A stretch of 64,000 bases of DNA from an uncultured Ignavibacteria bacterium (GCA_913061095.1 CAJXVM010000006.1:1-64000); one strand, 5' to 3'. Positions 1 to 8,330 are shown, numbered from the stretch's first letter. Program-made: numbers and translations. Notes: a model not told the origin generated them from the sequence alone.

Positions 1-490
1 CCAGGAAGCCGTCCACCAGCTTTTTGCCGGCGGTCGAAGCGACACTGAATCCGAACTTGCCGCCCACGACACCGAGATGTTCCTCGGCCATGGTGTAGCT
101 TGTTTTACGGCACCAATCACGTCCCCTTTTACCGAAACAGGTAAAAGAGAATTCGGCGGCGTCGATTGTAGTGTTGGCGATGAATTTTTTGGCCGTGTCG
201 GTCAGGTTGATATTGAAACCACCGCAAAGCCCTCGATCAGACGTACATAGAACAATGTGAATCTTCTTCACGTCTTCCTTAGGGATCAAAAGCGGGCTGG
301 CTTCATCGCCGGCCTTTTCCGCCAGGCTGCCAAGAACTTCAGAGAATTTTTCGGCATAGGGGCGAAATCCGTCCATCGCCCCTTGCGCACCACGCAACCG
401 TGAGGTCGCCACCATATTCATGGCTTTGGTGATCTGCTTGGTCTTCTTGACACCCTGGATTTTTAACTGGACATCCTTTAATGATGGCAT
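1..490 (-). CDS. atpG: F0F1 ATP synthase gamma subunit, 3' part outside window
   Basis: This encodes the central rotor stalk of F1, which couples c-ring rotation to catalysis in the alpha/beta hexamer. About 163 N-terminal residues are visible and the C-terminal half lies beyond the left edge. The start is the ATG at 490-488, preceded on its strand by an AAGGA-like site. The N-terminus MPSLKDVQLKIQGVKKTKQI followed by TKAMNMVATSRLRGAQ is the classic gamma-subunit coiled coil, and a DRGLCGGFN motif follows. From memory of the family, this wording is much closer to Desulfovibrio-type gamma subunits than to Bacteroidota/Chlorobiota ones. The stretch also has lower G+C (about half by eye) than the genes further right. 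It lies 53 bp downstream of atpA. The family call is secure; the origin of the segment is the open point. Confidence 0.95.
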   Translation of the reverse strand, partial: MPSLKDVQLKIQGVKKTKQITKAMNMVATSRLRGAQGAMDGFRPYAEKFSEVLGSLAEKAGDEASPLLIPKEDVKKIHIVLCTSDRGLCGGFNINLTDTAKKFIANTTIDAAEFSFTCFGKRGRDWCRKTSYTMAEEHLGVVGGKFGFSVASTAGKKLVDGFL

Positions 491-543
491 AAAGTTGTCG
501 TCCTTATCGCATGTGTTCTAATTTAAGCAGTATTACCAAACCC

Positions 544-2097
544 TTATTTAATGGTGTCTTTAAATTCTTCGCCGTAGGCCTCTAGGGCCTTTTTCAGCAA
601 GCCTTCGACCTCATCGGTGATGTCCTGGGCCGCTTCCAGTTTGGTAAAAATTTCAGGGAAGCGCTCTTCCACGAAGGGATAAAGACCGGCCTCGTATTTG
701 GCAACGGTATCGGACGGGAAGTTATCCAGGTAGCCGCGGGTTGCCGCATAAAGAATCGTGACCTGTTTTTCGTGAGACAGTGGCTGATACTGGGGCTGCT
801 TCAGCACCTGCACCAGACGCTCACCACGGGTCAGCTGAGCCTGGGTGGCTTTATCCAGGTCACTACCGAAAGCAGCGAAGGCTTCCAGTTCACGGAACTG
901 GGCCATGGCCAGACGCAGGGTACCGGCCACTTTCTTCATGGCCTTGGTCTGGGCGGCACCACCAACGCGGGAAACCGACAGACCGACGTTGATGGCCGGG
1001 CGCACACCGGCAAAGAACAGGCCGGGTTCGAGATAGATCTGGCCCTCCGTGATGGAAATCACGTTGGTCGGGATGTACGCCGACACGTCACCTGCCTGCG
1101 TCTCGATGATCGGCAGTGCCGTAAGACTGCCGCCACCGAGTTTGTCACTGAGCTTGGAGGCGCGCTCGAGCAGCCGCGAATGCAGGTAGAAGACGTCACC
1201 GGGATATGCTTCGCGACCCGGCGGACGACGCAGCAGCAGTGACAGCTGGCGGTATGCGACAGCCTGTTTCGAGAGATCGTCGTAGACGACCAGGGAGTGG
1301 CGGCCGCTGTCGCGGAAAAATTCACCGAGCGTCGCACCGGAATACGGCGCGATGTACTGCATCGGCGCGGGCGTGTTCGCATCGGCCATGATAATGGTTG
1401 TGTATGCCATGGCGCCCATCTCTTCGAGCTTCGCGTGCACCTGCGCCACCGTGGACGCCTTCTGCCCGATCGCAACGTACACACAGTACACCGGGTCAAC
1501 ACCGCGCTTCGCTGCTTCCTCGGTGTGCGTATACTTCTGGTTGATGATTGCGTCGAGCGCAACAGCGGTCTTTCCCGTCTGGCGATCGCCGATGATCAGC
1601 TCGCGCTGACCACGACCGATGGGGATCATCGAGTCGATGGCCTTCAGTCCCGTCTGCAGCGGCTCGTTCACCGGCTGGCGCTGCAGCACACCGAGCGCCT
1701 TGCGCTCAATCGGCATGAGCTGTTCGGTATTGATGACGCCACGACCATCGAGCGGACGTCCGAGCGGATCAATCACGCGGCCGAGCAATTCCTCACCCAC
1801 CGGCATAGAGGCGACTTTCCCGGTGCGTTTGACGATGTCACCTTCCTTGACGCCGGTGGCCTCACCGAAAAGCACGCAGCCAACGTTGTCTTCCTCGAGG
1901 TTGAGCGCCATGCCGAAAATGTCATTCGGAAACTCGATCAGTTCGCCCGCGAGGCAGTTGTTCAGGCCGTAGATGCGCGCGACATTGTCGCCCACCTGCA
2001 GCACCGTGCCCACCTCGTAGACGTCGATGTTGCTTTCGAATCCGCTCAGCTGTTTTCTGAGTATCGCCGATACTTCGTCGGGTCGTACTTCTGCCAT
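544..2097 (-). CDS. atpA: F0F1 ATP synthase alpha subunit (possibly mosaic)
   Basis: This is the non-catalytic nucleotide-binding subunit of F1, 517 residues, a normal family length. The beta-barrel domain covers about residues 25-95. The P-loop GDRQTGKT is at 170-177, and the conserved segment around [15 protein letters not shown] lies near 290-305. The N-terminal two thirds have the FCB-type start [17 protein letters not shown] and CTC/GAG/CGC-rich codons. From about residue 345 onward (left of about position 1,060) the protein reads like a Desulfobacterota alpha subunit, for example [19 protein letters not shown]. Codon choice there shifts to CTG/GGT/GCC with some AT-ending codons (CTA, TTT, AAA) and a TAA stop. 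The reading frame is intact through the change. It lies 42 bp downstream of atpH. The function is certain; see the findings for the possible junction. Confidence 0.98.
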   Translation of the reverse strand: MAEVRPDEVSAILRKQLSGFESNIDVYEVGTVLQVGDNVARIYGLNNCLAGELIEFPNDIFGMALNLEEDNVGCVLFGEATGVKEGDIVKRTGKVASMPVGEELLGRVIDPLGRPLDGRGVINTEQLMPIERKALGVLQRQPVNEPLQTGLKAIDSMIPIGRGQRELIIGDRQTGKTAVALDAIINQKYTHTEEAAKRGVDPVYCVYVAIGQKASTVAQVHAKLEEMGAMAYTTIIMADANTPAPMQYIAPYSGATLGEFFRDSGRHSLVVYDDLSKQAVAYRQLSLLLRRPPGREAYPGDVFYLHSRLLERASKLSDKLGGGSLTALPIIETQAGDVSAYIPTNVISITEGQIYLEPGLFFAGVRPAINVGLSVSRVGGAAQTKAMKKVAGTLRLAMAQFRELEAFAAFGSDLDKATQAQLTRGERLVQVLKQPQYQPLSHEKQVTILYAATRGYLDNFPSDTVAKYEAGLYPFVEERFPEIFTKLEAAQDITDEVEGLLKKALEAYGEEFKDTIK

Positions 2098-2139
2098 GTC
2101 TCGTATTGCCTTTTGCTGACTGTTATTCTGTTGATCTGT

Positions 2140-2682
2140 TCATCGTCCGCTGACAAAGCGGTCCCGGAGGCGCTTGAGCTGATGCTGTACGCTTCCGTCA
2201 TACACGGTATCGCCGAGCCGCACGGTCACGCCGCCGACCAGCTCCGCATTGACATCGTACCGCGCCTCGATGCGCTTCCCCGAAACGGAAGCGAGCGCCT
2301 CCTGCAGGGTCGTGCGATCCTGATCGGAGAGCTCGACCGCACTGTGCACGGTTGTGGCGAGAATTCCCTCGCGGGTGCGGCGCAGGTCGACGACGGCATC
2401 AATGATGTCGACGACGACATCCTCGCGCCCTTTCTCGACGAGAAGCTGCAGAAAGGATTGAACGTACGCGCTGACCTTTCCGGCGAAGAGTGCCTCGACA
2501 GCTTCTGCCTTCTTCGGAGCCGGTATCACGGGAGATGCGAAAAAAAGCTGCAAATCACGCGACTGCTGAATGGAGGAACGGACATCCGTCAGTTCCGCGA
2601 CCAGGTCAGCTGCTGCCATGCCCTCGGGGAGGGCGTCGAGGACGGCCTCTGCGTAACGCTTTGCGACTCGTACATTGCTCAT
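2140..2682 (-). CDS. atpH: F0F1 ATP synthase delta subunit
   Basis: This is the OSCP-type delta subunit of 180 residues. It sits on top of F1 and ties the alpha/beta hexamer to the b-subunit peripheral stalk. The N-terminal helical domain starts VAKRYAEAVLDAL, the usual delta signature. The C-terminal domain carries the conserved GGVTVRLGDTVYDGSV segment near residues 148-163, followed by a basic LKRLRDRF end. Length and gene order (between atpF and atpA) match the family. Only 21 bp separate it from atpF and 42 bp from atpA, so all are read from one transcript. Its codon use matches the right-hand part of the operon and not atpG. Confidence 0.96.
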   Translation of the reverse strand: MSNVRVAKRYAEAVLDALPEGMAAADLVAELTDVRSSIQQSRDLQLFFASPVIPAPKKAEAVEALFAGKVSAYVQSFLQLLVEKGREDVVVDIIDAVVDLRRTREGILATTVHSAVELSDQDRTTLQEALASVSGKRIEARYDVNAELVGGVTVRLGDTVYDGSVQHQLKRLRDRFVSGR

Positions 2683-2703
2683 GCGGTTCTGCTCGCTGCG
2701 TCG

Positions 2704-3198
2704 TCAGTTCTTGGGAAGATTGGAAATGAAGTCGTTCACCAGTTTGCGATGCCTGTCGGCGTCGAGTTCCTCACCGAGGATCTTTCCCGCCGCACGCACG
2801 GCCAGGTCCGCGACCTCTTCGCGTAGCTGCGATAGTGCCGTATCCTTTTCACGCTGGATTTCCGCTTTCGCCTGCTCCGACATCTGCCGCGCCTGTTCAT
2901 TGGCACTGTCGATGATTCCCTGCTTGAGCGATTCCGCAGTGGACTTCGCCTCGTCGAGGATCTTCCGTGCTTCCACTTCCGAGCGCTCGAGGAGCTGGCG
3001 GTGTTCGGTCAGGAGAAGTTCGGCATCGACACGCGCCTTTTCCGCTTTCTGCAGATCCTCGCGGATCGTGTTTTCACGGTTCTCGAGCGCGCCAAGGAGC
3101 GGTTTCCATGCAAGTATTTTCAGAATCCAGAGAAGCAGGGCGAACGTGATGAACGTCCAGATAAGCATTCCCGGTTCAAGAGTGAGCAGAGTATCCAT
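2704..3198 (-). CDS. atpF: F0F1 ATP synthase b subunit
   Basis: This is the peripheral-stalk subunit of F0, 164 residues. One hydrophobic N-terminal helix (about residues 7-28, LTLEPGMLIWTFITFALLLW) anchors it in the inner membrane. A long charged amphipathic helix follows (about 30-150, rich in A, E, K, Q and R with heptad spacing), which dimerises and contacts the delta subunit. The segment LAWKPLLGALENRENTIRED just after the membrane helix is typical of b subunits. There is no second b or b' gene nearby, so the stalk is probably a homodimer. It lies 45 bp after atpE and 21 bp before atpH. Confidence 0.96.
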   Translation of the reverse strand: MDTLLTLEPGMLIWTFITFALLLWILKILAWKPLLGALENRENTIREDLQKAEKARVDAELLLTEHRQLLERSEVEARKILDEAKSTAESLKQGIIDSANEQARQMSEQAKAEIQREKDTALSQLREEVADLAVRAAGKILGEELDADRHRKLVNDFISNLPKN

Positions 3199-3243
3199 GC
3201 ACTACCTCAGGGTAATTCCGCGCTGTGACAAAATGGACTGGAT

Positions 3244-3468
3244 TCAGGGTGCCTTGATGGCAAGAAGCAGACAGACGACGACGGCGAACAGAGCGATACC
3301 CTCGATGAGCGCTGCCATGATGATCATCGATCCGCGGATATCACCGGCGGCTTCCGGCTGACGGCCGATGGCTTCCATCGCTGCCGCGGCGAGTTTGCCG
3401 ATGCCGAATCCTGCGCCGACGACGACGATTGCTGCTCCGATACCAGCTGCTAACCATGCGAGTTCCAT
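3244..3468 (-). CDS. atpE: F0F1 ATP synthase c subunit (proteolipid)
   Basis: This is the c-ring proteolipid of 74 residues, forming a two-helix hairpin. Helix 1 carries the glycine-rich GAGFGIGKLAAAAMEAIGRQ packing motif ending in the RQPEA polar loop that contacts gamma and epsilon. Helix 2 has the ion-binding carboxylate Glu56 in AALIEGIALFAVVV. The extra polar ligands expected for a sodium-binding ring (Gln in helix 1, Glu-Thr in helix 2) are not seen, so proton coupling is the natural inference. It lies 51 bp downstream of atpB. There is no signal peptide or fusion. Confidence 0.97.
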   Translation of the reverse strand: MELAWLAAGIGAAIVVVGAGFGIGKLAAAAMEAIGRQPEAAGDIRGSMIIMAALIEGIALFAVVVCLLLAIKAP

Positions 3469-3519
3469 TACATTTCCTCCAGATGAAAAAGAGTTATTGT
3501 GAATGTAGCCTTTGACGTG

Positions 3520-4554
3520 CTAGTGATCCTGATGCACCGACATCCCGATGAAGAATGACGAGAGCATCGTAAAGATGTATGCCTGCAGAAAACTGATGAA
3601 AATTTTCAGCAGGGACATGAACAACAGGAAGGCGATGGACAGCGGTGCGACGACCACGGTGTCCATGCCGAAAATCAGCGCATAAAACGCGCCGATGACG
3701 AGTGCGCCGGAAAGCATGTTCGCAAAAAGACGAATGGCCAGGGCGAACGGCTTCATCAGCAGGCCGAGAAATTCAATGAAGAACATCAGGATGCCGATGG
3801 GCAGCGGAATGCCGTGCGGCACGAGACCGCCCCAGAATCCGAGTACACCGTTGGCTTTCATGCCGCTGAAAAGCATGAACGACAATGTGATGATTGCCAG
3901 TCCGGCAGTGATATTGATATTGCCCGTCGACGCAGCGCCGAACGGCACGAGTCCGACGAGATTCATGACCGTGATAAAGAAGAAAAACGACAGCAGCAGT
4001 GGCATGAACCGTGCGGCGTCACGTCCCAGGAAGGGTGCCGCGACCTCATCGCGAATGAACACCACCACCGATTCAATCATGTTGCCGTAACCACGCGGCA
4101 CCACCCCGGTGCGATTCTGCCGTGCGGCAAGCCAAGTCAGCAGAATGGTCAGCAGCATGCCGAACCACATATATACCACGTGGCGATTCGGAGACAGATC
4201 GAGCGTGAAGCCGGCAATGCTGACTTTCCAGTCTTTCGGCAGCTTGATCTTCGGGAAGGGATATTCATGGATGTAGGGGGTATTCTCGACCTTGTGTTCG
4301 AGAATCCGCATCATCTCCTGGCTGGGCGTGAGATTTTCCGTGCCATGATGAGCGTCACCGTGTTCCGCTCCGGCGGTCTCATGTCCGTCGGACTCATGAC
4401 CGCCGTTGGTCGACACTTCTTGCATCCCGTCGTGCTGTTCGGCGGGTGCGTGCTGATCGGAACCGTGCTGCTGATCCGCACGAAGCGGTGCGGCAACGAA
4501 TGTCAGCACTGCTGCGACGAGGATCATTCCCCTGAGACTGCGAATTATCTTCAT
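3520..4554 (-). CDS. atpB: F0F1 ATP synthase a subunit with signal peptide and His-rich extension
   Basis: This is the stator a subunit, which forms the proton half-channels against the c-ring. With the start at 4554 it has 344 residues and begins with a signal-peptide-like segment, MKIIRSLRGMILVAAVLTF. A His/Glu/Gly-rich stretch of about 60 residues and then a linker follow before the first core membrane helix. The essential channel arginine lies in LAIRLFANMLSGA near the C-terminus. About six membrane helices follow the extension. Signal-peptide-bearing AtpB is known from Bacteroidota/Chlorobiota-type enzymes. In-frame ATGs at 4578 and 4605 are alternatives; none has a clear ribosome-binding site, and 4554 gives the most typical signal peptide. 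The gene directly follows the AtpI-like gene. The His-rich segment could bind metal or protons at the periplasmic face; that is inference. Confidence 0.93.
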   Translation of the reverse strand: MKIIRSLRGMILVAAVLTFVAAPLRADQQHGSDQHAPAEQHDGMQEVSTNGGHESDGHETAGAEHGDAHHGTENLTPSQEMMRILEHKVENTPYIHEYPFPKIKLPKDWKVSIAGFTLDLSPNRHVVYMWFGMLLTILLTWLAARQNRTGVVPRGYGNMIESVVVFIRDEVAAPFLGRDAARFMPLLLSFFFFITVMNLVGLVPFGAASTGNINITAGLAIITLSFMLFSGMKANGVLGFWGGLVPHGIPLPIGILMFFIEFLGLLMKPFALAIRLFANMLSGALVIGAFYALIFGMDTVVVAPLSIAFLLFMSLLKIFISFLQAYIFTMLSSFFIGMSVHQDH

Positions 4555-4582
4555 GGTGATGGACGTGCTGGGACTCATGCGT

Positions 4583-5002
4583 TTAGCGTACGGGCACCTT
4601 CTCAAGCTTCAATAGATCCGTCTTCCGGTTGATGTGCAGCACTTCTGCAACGAGGAAAATCGTGTAGAAGGCCATGAACGATCCAACGAATTCAAGCACA
4701 TTCGTCGTGACGGTGATCAGAAACACCGCGACCGCCGCGATCATCAGGAAAAAGCGCACCGTCATTGCCGCCAGAGAGAAGAGCATGAACAGATTATTGT
4801 TCATTCGAAATGCTCTCTCAATGAAGACATACCCCAAAAATGCATTTGTGACGCTTAAAATACAACCCGCGATCAGATCGGGGCCAAACTCGTGATTCCC
4901 TTTCTCAAGCATCGTGAATACGAAGAAGAGCACGGAAAGCAATCCGAGCAGTGTAAACTCGATGCGCAGATTTCGTATATGACGGGTAACACGGGTTATC
5001 AC
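4583..5002 (-). CDS. AtpI-like four-helix membrane protein of the ATP synthase operon
   Basis: A 139-residue membrane protein with four predicted helices (about residues 13-31, 41-60, 71-94 and 103-120) and basic ends. It lies between the AtpZ-type gene and atpB, the usual slot for AtpI-like proteins, which help assemble the c-ring or stabilise F0. The N-terminus overlaps the previous gene by 4 bp, so translation is coupled. Sequence conservation in this family is low, so the call rests on length, topology and position. No enzymatic motif is visible. I leave the symbol empty because AtpI-like names are used loosely in this group. Confidence 0.75.
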   Translation of the reverse strand: MITRVTRHIRNLRIEFTLLGLLSVLFFVFTMLEKGNHEFGPDLIAGCILSVTNAFLGYVFIERAFRMNNNLFMLFSLAAMTVRFFLMIAAVAVFLITVTTNVLEFVGSFMAFYTIFLVAEVLHINRKTDLLKLEKVPVR

Positions 5003-5277
5003 TTCTTCTTCAACTCCTTTTTTCTTCTATCCTGCTTTTCCTGCAGGTCGTGTGCTGATTTCAGAACGGACCAGAGTCCGATGAAGATGCCGATGATGGC
5101 GAATACAATCGTGAGCGTGCTTCCGGTGTCGAGCAGGTGGTCGAATCCATATCCTATTCCAAAGAAGAGAAGAATCGAAGCGACCAGCTGCCAGCCGAGA
5201 TTCGTGTACGGGAGCAGTTCCCGCAGCGCTTCGCTGATGATCTCCGGCGTCGTTTTCTGCTGTTTTTCGGCTGTCAC
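4999..5277 (-). CDS. AtpZ/AtpI-family F0F1-ATPase accessory protein
   Basis: The first gene of the ATPase operon encodes 92 residues. It has two hydrophobic helices (about 28-45 and 54-72), the first containing WQLVASILLFFGIGYGFDH. A lysine-rich C-terminal tail (KQDRRKKELKKK) probably stays in the cytoplasm. The pattern of an N-terminal soluble arm, a two-helix hairpin with a GxGxxxDxxL-type loop and a basic tail fits the ATPase_gene1/AtpZ family, which accompanies F-type ATPases and has been linked to assembly or to Mg/Ca transport. Its start lies about 30 bp downstream of a good promoter. Its stop overlaps the next start by 4 bp. Confidence 0.78.
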   Translation of the reverse strand: MTAEKQQKTTPEIISEALRELLPYTNLGWQLVASILLFFGIGYGFDHLLDTGSTLTIVFAIIGIFIGLWSVLKSAHDLQEKQDRRKKELKKK

Positions 5278-5312
5278 CGCTACCGCTGAAAGTCTAAAAA
5301 ATCACAGCTTTT

Positions 5313-5340
5313 ATGATACTGTTTTTGTCACTGTTTTCAA
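5313..5340 (-). promoter_or_regulatory. Candidate sigma-70-type promoter of the ATP synthase operon
   Basis: Read on the minus strand, TTGAAA (5340-5335) is followed after 16 bp by TATCAT (5318-5313). This would start transcription near 5306, leaving a leader of about 30 bases before the ATG at 5277. The surrounding 5,278-5,439 gap is clearly AT-rich compared with the genes. No operator-like repeat was seen beside it. Confidence 0.55.
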
Positions 5341-5439
5341 AGCAATTAAAACGATATCTGCAGCTGTGCGCACTGATGAAGACATAACATCTGCGTGATG
5401 TCCGGAATTCCCGATTTGTGAAAAATGTGGTGATTTTTT

Positions 5440-6951
5440 TCAGTCTCTTCCGGTGAGCCGGCGGAAGCCACGAAGCAGCTTCCAGATGAATGTTCTCCAG
5501 AGATTGACATGCAGCCCGGAGGCGGAGGAAAGCAGGAATTCGAGGTCGTGACGATCGGCCGAGGTCAGCGCATGCAAGACGCCCCCCTGCTTCTCCAGCT
5601 GTGCCTCGATGCAGCCGGTCAGGCGCGTCGTGATTTCCTTCTGCAGCTCTTCGAAATGCTGCTGTAACTCCCGGTCTGCCGTATGCTTCATCAGCACGCT
5701 GAGATGGTCGATCAGCAGGGCCAGCTTCCGAAGCTGATCCAGTGAACACTGGAAATCTAGCTCATGGGCTATCCGCTGAAAGAGTTCGCGGATTTCCTGG
5801 TACTGCTCCTCCCTGAAATCGAACAGGCCGGGCAGGTCAATGTCGTCGATCTGCAGGTACATCTCGGAAAGCCGCTCGAGTTCGTGTCCGTACCCGACGA
5901 TGATTTCCTCGGTCATCGCGTTCACCTGCCGGTCGATTTCCTGCTGCAGGGCGCGAAGCGATTCCTCGTAGCGGCGGCGAAGATGGGGACTCTGCGCATG
6001 ATCGCGCTGATACTTCAGTTCCCCGGCGCGCTTCTGAAGGCGTCCGAGCACCCGATGCTGCTCGGTGTCATCTTCGTAGAGCTGGTCGTGGATGTAGCTT
6101 CTCGATGCGAACAGCTGCGCCTTTCCGATTTTCACGGTGTGGATGACGATACGGTCGCCCAGCATCGAGCGGATTTCCTCTTCATCGAGCGCGCAGGCGC
6201 CGTCGGTGATAATCAGGATCTCCGTGCCGGAGAGCTGGGGCAGCGCGTTGATATCCTCCACCGCCGTGCGGATGGCGCGCGCCATGGCCGTGCCGTTCCC
6301 CAGTGTGTGCAGGCGCATTACGTACCGGATGAGCGCGTGAAAGCTCGCGCTGTCTTTCGCCTCGTGCAGCTCGCCGATCTTCGTATCGAACGTGCGCAGG
6401 TGGATGTACCCCAGCTCACGCATGTTGTGCTTGAGGAAATAATAGACGATGGCCTTCGCGAGATTGATGCGGTTTTTCATGGCCATCGAACTCGAAGTGT
6501 CGAGCAGAACGTAGAGCTTCTGCTTGCGGCTGTCGGGCTGGTAGTCGTCGGATTCGGGATCAACACGATAGTAGCGGGGTTCGCGTGCGTAGGGCACCCA
6601 TAATTCCTTCTTGGCGAGGCGCTGAAAAAACACGTCCTCCGGAAGCAGCCACTGGTAGTTGTAGATGCGCGGCAGATGCTGCGGCGTGCGGATGAGCCCT
6701 GCCTCGTATTCTTCCTGCTCGTCGATGTAGATCTGCGGATCGCCTCCCCCGCCGCGGTCACGCCGCTCTCCCCCGCTCGCCTGCAGCGTGAGTACGGGCA
6801 TGAGTTTCTGCGTCAGCGCATGCGTTTCATCCTCGAGGATGCGTGCGATCTCGAAGACGGCAGTGAAATCCTCTGGCAGATCCTCATAGATGTGTTCGAA
6901 GAATCCGAGATCCTCCATCACATCGAAAAAATGGTCGTACACGCCGCTCAT
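5440..6951 (-). CDS. Von Willebrand factor A domain protein (ViaA-like partner of the AAA+ ATPase)
   Basis: A soluble protein of 503 residues without a signal peptide. The N-terminal third is helical, with a short Gly/Arg-rich break near 60-70. A von Willebrand A domain runs from about residue 145 to 330: strand LYVLL, the metal site DTSSSM (Asp151, Ser153, Ser155), a Thr in the GNGTAMARAI loop near 218 and TDGAC near 248. The C-terminal part is rich in charged helices and coiled coil. The architecture and the AAA+ gene directly upstream recall the RavA-ViaA and MoxR-VWA chaperone pairs, in which the VWA protein acts as substrate adaptor. The substrate is unknown. It lies 71 bp downstream of the AAA+ gene and probably shares its transcript. 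Here the VWA domain is central rather than C-terminal as in E. coli ViaA. Confidence 0.82.
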   Translation of the reverse strand: MSGVYDHFFDVMEDLGFFEHIYEDLPEDFTAVFEIARILEDETHALTQKLMPVLTLQASGGERRDRGGGGDPQIYIDEQEEYEAGLIRTPQHLPRIYNYQWLLPEDVFFQRLAKKELWVPYAREPRYYRVDPESDDYQPDSRKQKLYVLLDTSSSMAMKNRINLAKAIVYYFLKHNMRELGYIHLRTFDTKIGELHEAKDSASFHALIRYVMRLHTLGNGTAMARAIRTAVEDINALPQLSGTEILIITDGACALDEEEIRSMLGDRIVIHTVKIGKAQLFASRSYIHDQLYEDDTEQHRVLGRLQKRAGELKYQRDHAQSPHLRRRYEESLRALQQEIDRQVNAMTEEIIVGYGHELERLSEMYLQIDDIDLPGLFDFREEQYQEIRELFQRIAHELDFQCSLDQLRKLALLIDHLSVLMKHTADRELQQHFEELQKEITTRLTGCIEAQLEKQGGVLHALTSADRHDLEFLLSSASGLHVNLWRTFIWKLLRGFRRLTGRD

Positions 6952-6965
6952 CGATTCCTGCCTCC

Positions 6966-6980
6966 GGCGTCAGTGACGCC
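6966..6980. repeat. 15-bp perfect palindrome between the AAA+ and VWA genes
   Basis: The sequence GGCGTCAGTGACGCC has 7-bp arms around a single central G. It lies in the 71-bp gap ahead of the VWA gene start at 6951. There is no T-run, so it is not a classical terminator. It could be a protein-binding site or a small mRNA hairpin; chance is also possible in GC-rich DNA. Confidence 0.35.
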
Positions 6981-7022
6981 GCCCGTTCGCATGGCCTTCC
7001 TGAACATCATCGGGTTTCATCA

Positions 7023-8330
7023 TCAGGTCCAGATATGCTCCGCGGGATGAAAGAGTTCATGGATGTCACGTTCGGTGTGGCGCAGAAATTCCGCGATTTC
7101 TTCACTCAGCGGCTCAAAGCTCTTCAGATATCCTTCGAGCAGACGACGGTTGTGCTCCGTCGCAGCATCAGTGATTCCAAGCGTTTCCTTCGCCCATTCC
7201 TTCAGCGTCCTGCGCATGGGCAGTCCCTCGATCTCGGTAATCGGCCGCTGCAGCAGAGAGCGATCGGCCTTCAGCTGTTCGATGAATTCCTGGAATTCCA
7301 GGATGCGCTCGATCTGATCGAAGGCGCGCGCGGAACTCATCTGCTTGAATATCGTGGAGTAGCACTTCTGGAACAGTTCCTTCTCCTCGTGGATGCCCAC
7401 GACTGTATAGAGGTACCACAACCGCTCGACATCCTCGGGAATCGCCTCCATGCGGCCATGCAGAAAGGCAATCACGCGCAGCATATCCATCGCGCGCGAG
7501 TATGTGCGGGGAGAAATGTAGAAATCCTTCAGATGCGGATGCTCGTGCGGACGCTCCTTGATGATGCGGTTGCGCTGTACCTCGTAGTAGCGGATCACGG
7601 AGTTTGCAAAGAAGATCACATGCAGCGGGATGCTGACACGGTATTCCGCATCGAAGCCCTTGATGACGTCAGAGGTGCGATGCAGCAGCGCGTAAGGGAT
7701 GCGCTCCTTCGGAGGCGTGGGCTTGCCTTTGTGCGCGAGGAAGCGCTGTGCGATCTGGTACTGCGTGTACGGCTCCTTGGCGGGGATGAACAGGGCCTTG
7801 AAGATGAAACGGTCGAGCAGCGCCTCTGTGATTTCACTGACCCGCAGGTAGTTCGTGGCGGCAATGACGGAATGTACGCGCGCCGGAACCTGCTGCACGC
7901 CGAGCACGAGGGCGCGCTCGTTGAGCGTGGTCAGCAGCGCACGCAGCGTGTAGTCGTTCGCGTCGAAAATTTCATCGATGAAGCCGAACTCGCTCTCCAC
8001 CAGAGAGTTTTCCGTGTTGTGCATGATGCGCCCCTGTTTGAGCTCATCGATGTCGAGTCCACCGAAATACGTGTCAGGCTGCTGCTCCTTCGACGCCTGC
8101 ACCATAAAGAGATTCGCGCCGTCAAACATGCTGAAGATCTGCTGCGCGAGAAGGGATTTCGCCGCGCCGGTGCGACTCTGGATCAACGCATGCTCGCGCA
8201 TCAGCAGCGCGGAAAATATCTGGTCGATGACTTCCGTGCGGTTGATGATCCTCCGGTTGACGAGCTGAATCGCATCACGGAATTTCTCTATCGCCTGTTC
8301 CGGGTGAAAAGGAATGTTCTGCGCTTCCAT
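7023..8330 (-). CDS. MoxR/RavA-like AAA+ ATPase
   Basis: A AAA+ ATPase of 435 residues, soluble. The nucleotide site reads SRTGAAKS at 52-59, a Walker A lacking the usual first glycine (MoxR/RavA members have GPPGxAKS). Walker B is FGFIDEIF near 115-122. Sensor 1 is in VIAATNYLR, and an arginine-finger-type ALLDRFIFK segment lies near 170. The C-terminal half, all helical, replaces the lid and triple-helical region of RavA. Family members remodel or activate protein complexes together with VWA proteins, and such a gene follows immediately. It is transcribed away from the TPR gene at 8554, with the shared regulatory gap 8331-8553 upstream. The start at 8330 is the only good one. The altered P-loop suggests possibly weak but not necessarily absent ATP binding. 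Confidence 0.85.
   Translation of the reverse strand: MEAQNIPFHPEQAIEKFRDAIQLVNRRIINRTEVIDQIFSALLMREHALIQSRTGAAKSLLAQQIFSMFDGANLFMVQASKEQQPDTYFGGLDIDELKQGRIMHNTENSLVESEFGFIDEIFDANDYTLRALLTTLNERALVLGVQQVPARVHSVIAATNYLRVSEITEALLDRFIFKALFIPAKEPYTQYQIAQRFLAHKGKPTPPKERIPYALLHRTSDVIKGFDAEYRVSIPLHVIFFANSVIRYYEVQRNRIIKERPHEHPHLKDFYISPRTYSRAMDMLRVIAFLHGRMEAIPEDVERLWYLYTVVGIHEEKELFQKCYSTIFKQMSSARAFDQIERILEFQEFIEQLKADRSLLQRPITEIEGLPMRRTLKEWAKETLGITDAATEHNRRLLEGYLKSFEPLSEEIAEFLRHTERDIHELFHPAEHIWT

Noticed and set aside
1000-1100. Frameshift or pseudogene in atpA at the composition change
   Set aside because: The frame is open and conserved residues align on both sides, so this is a mosaic question and not a broken gene.
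1297-2826. 509-codon open frame on the plus strand opposite atpA and atpH
   Set aside because: It is a shadow of two highly conserved genes; its translation shows no domain, and its codon use mirrors the sense strand.
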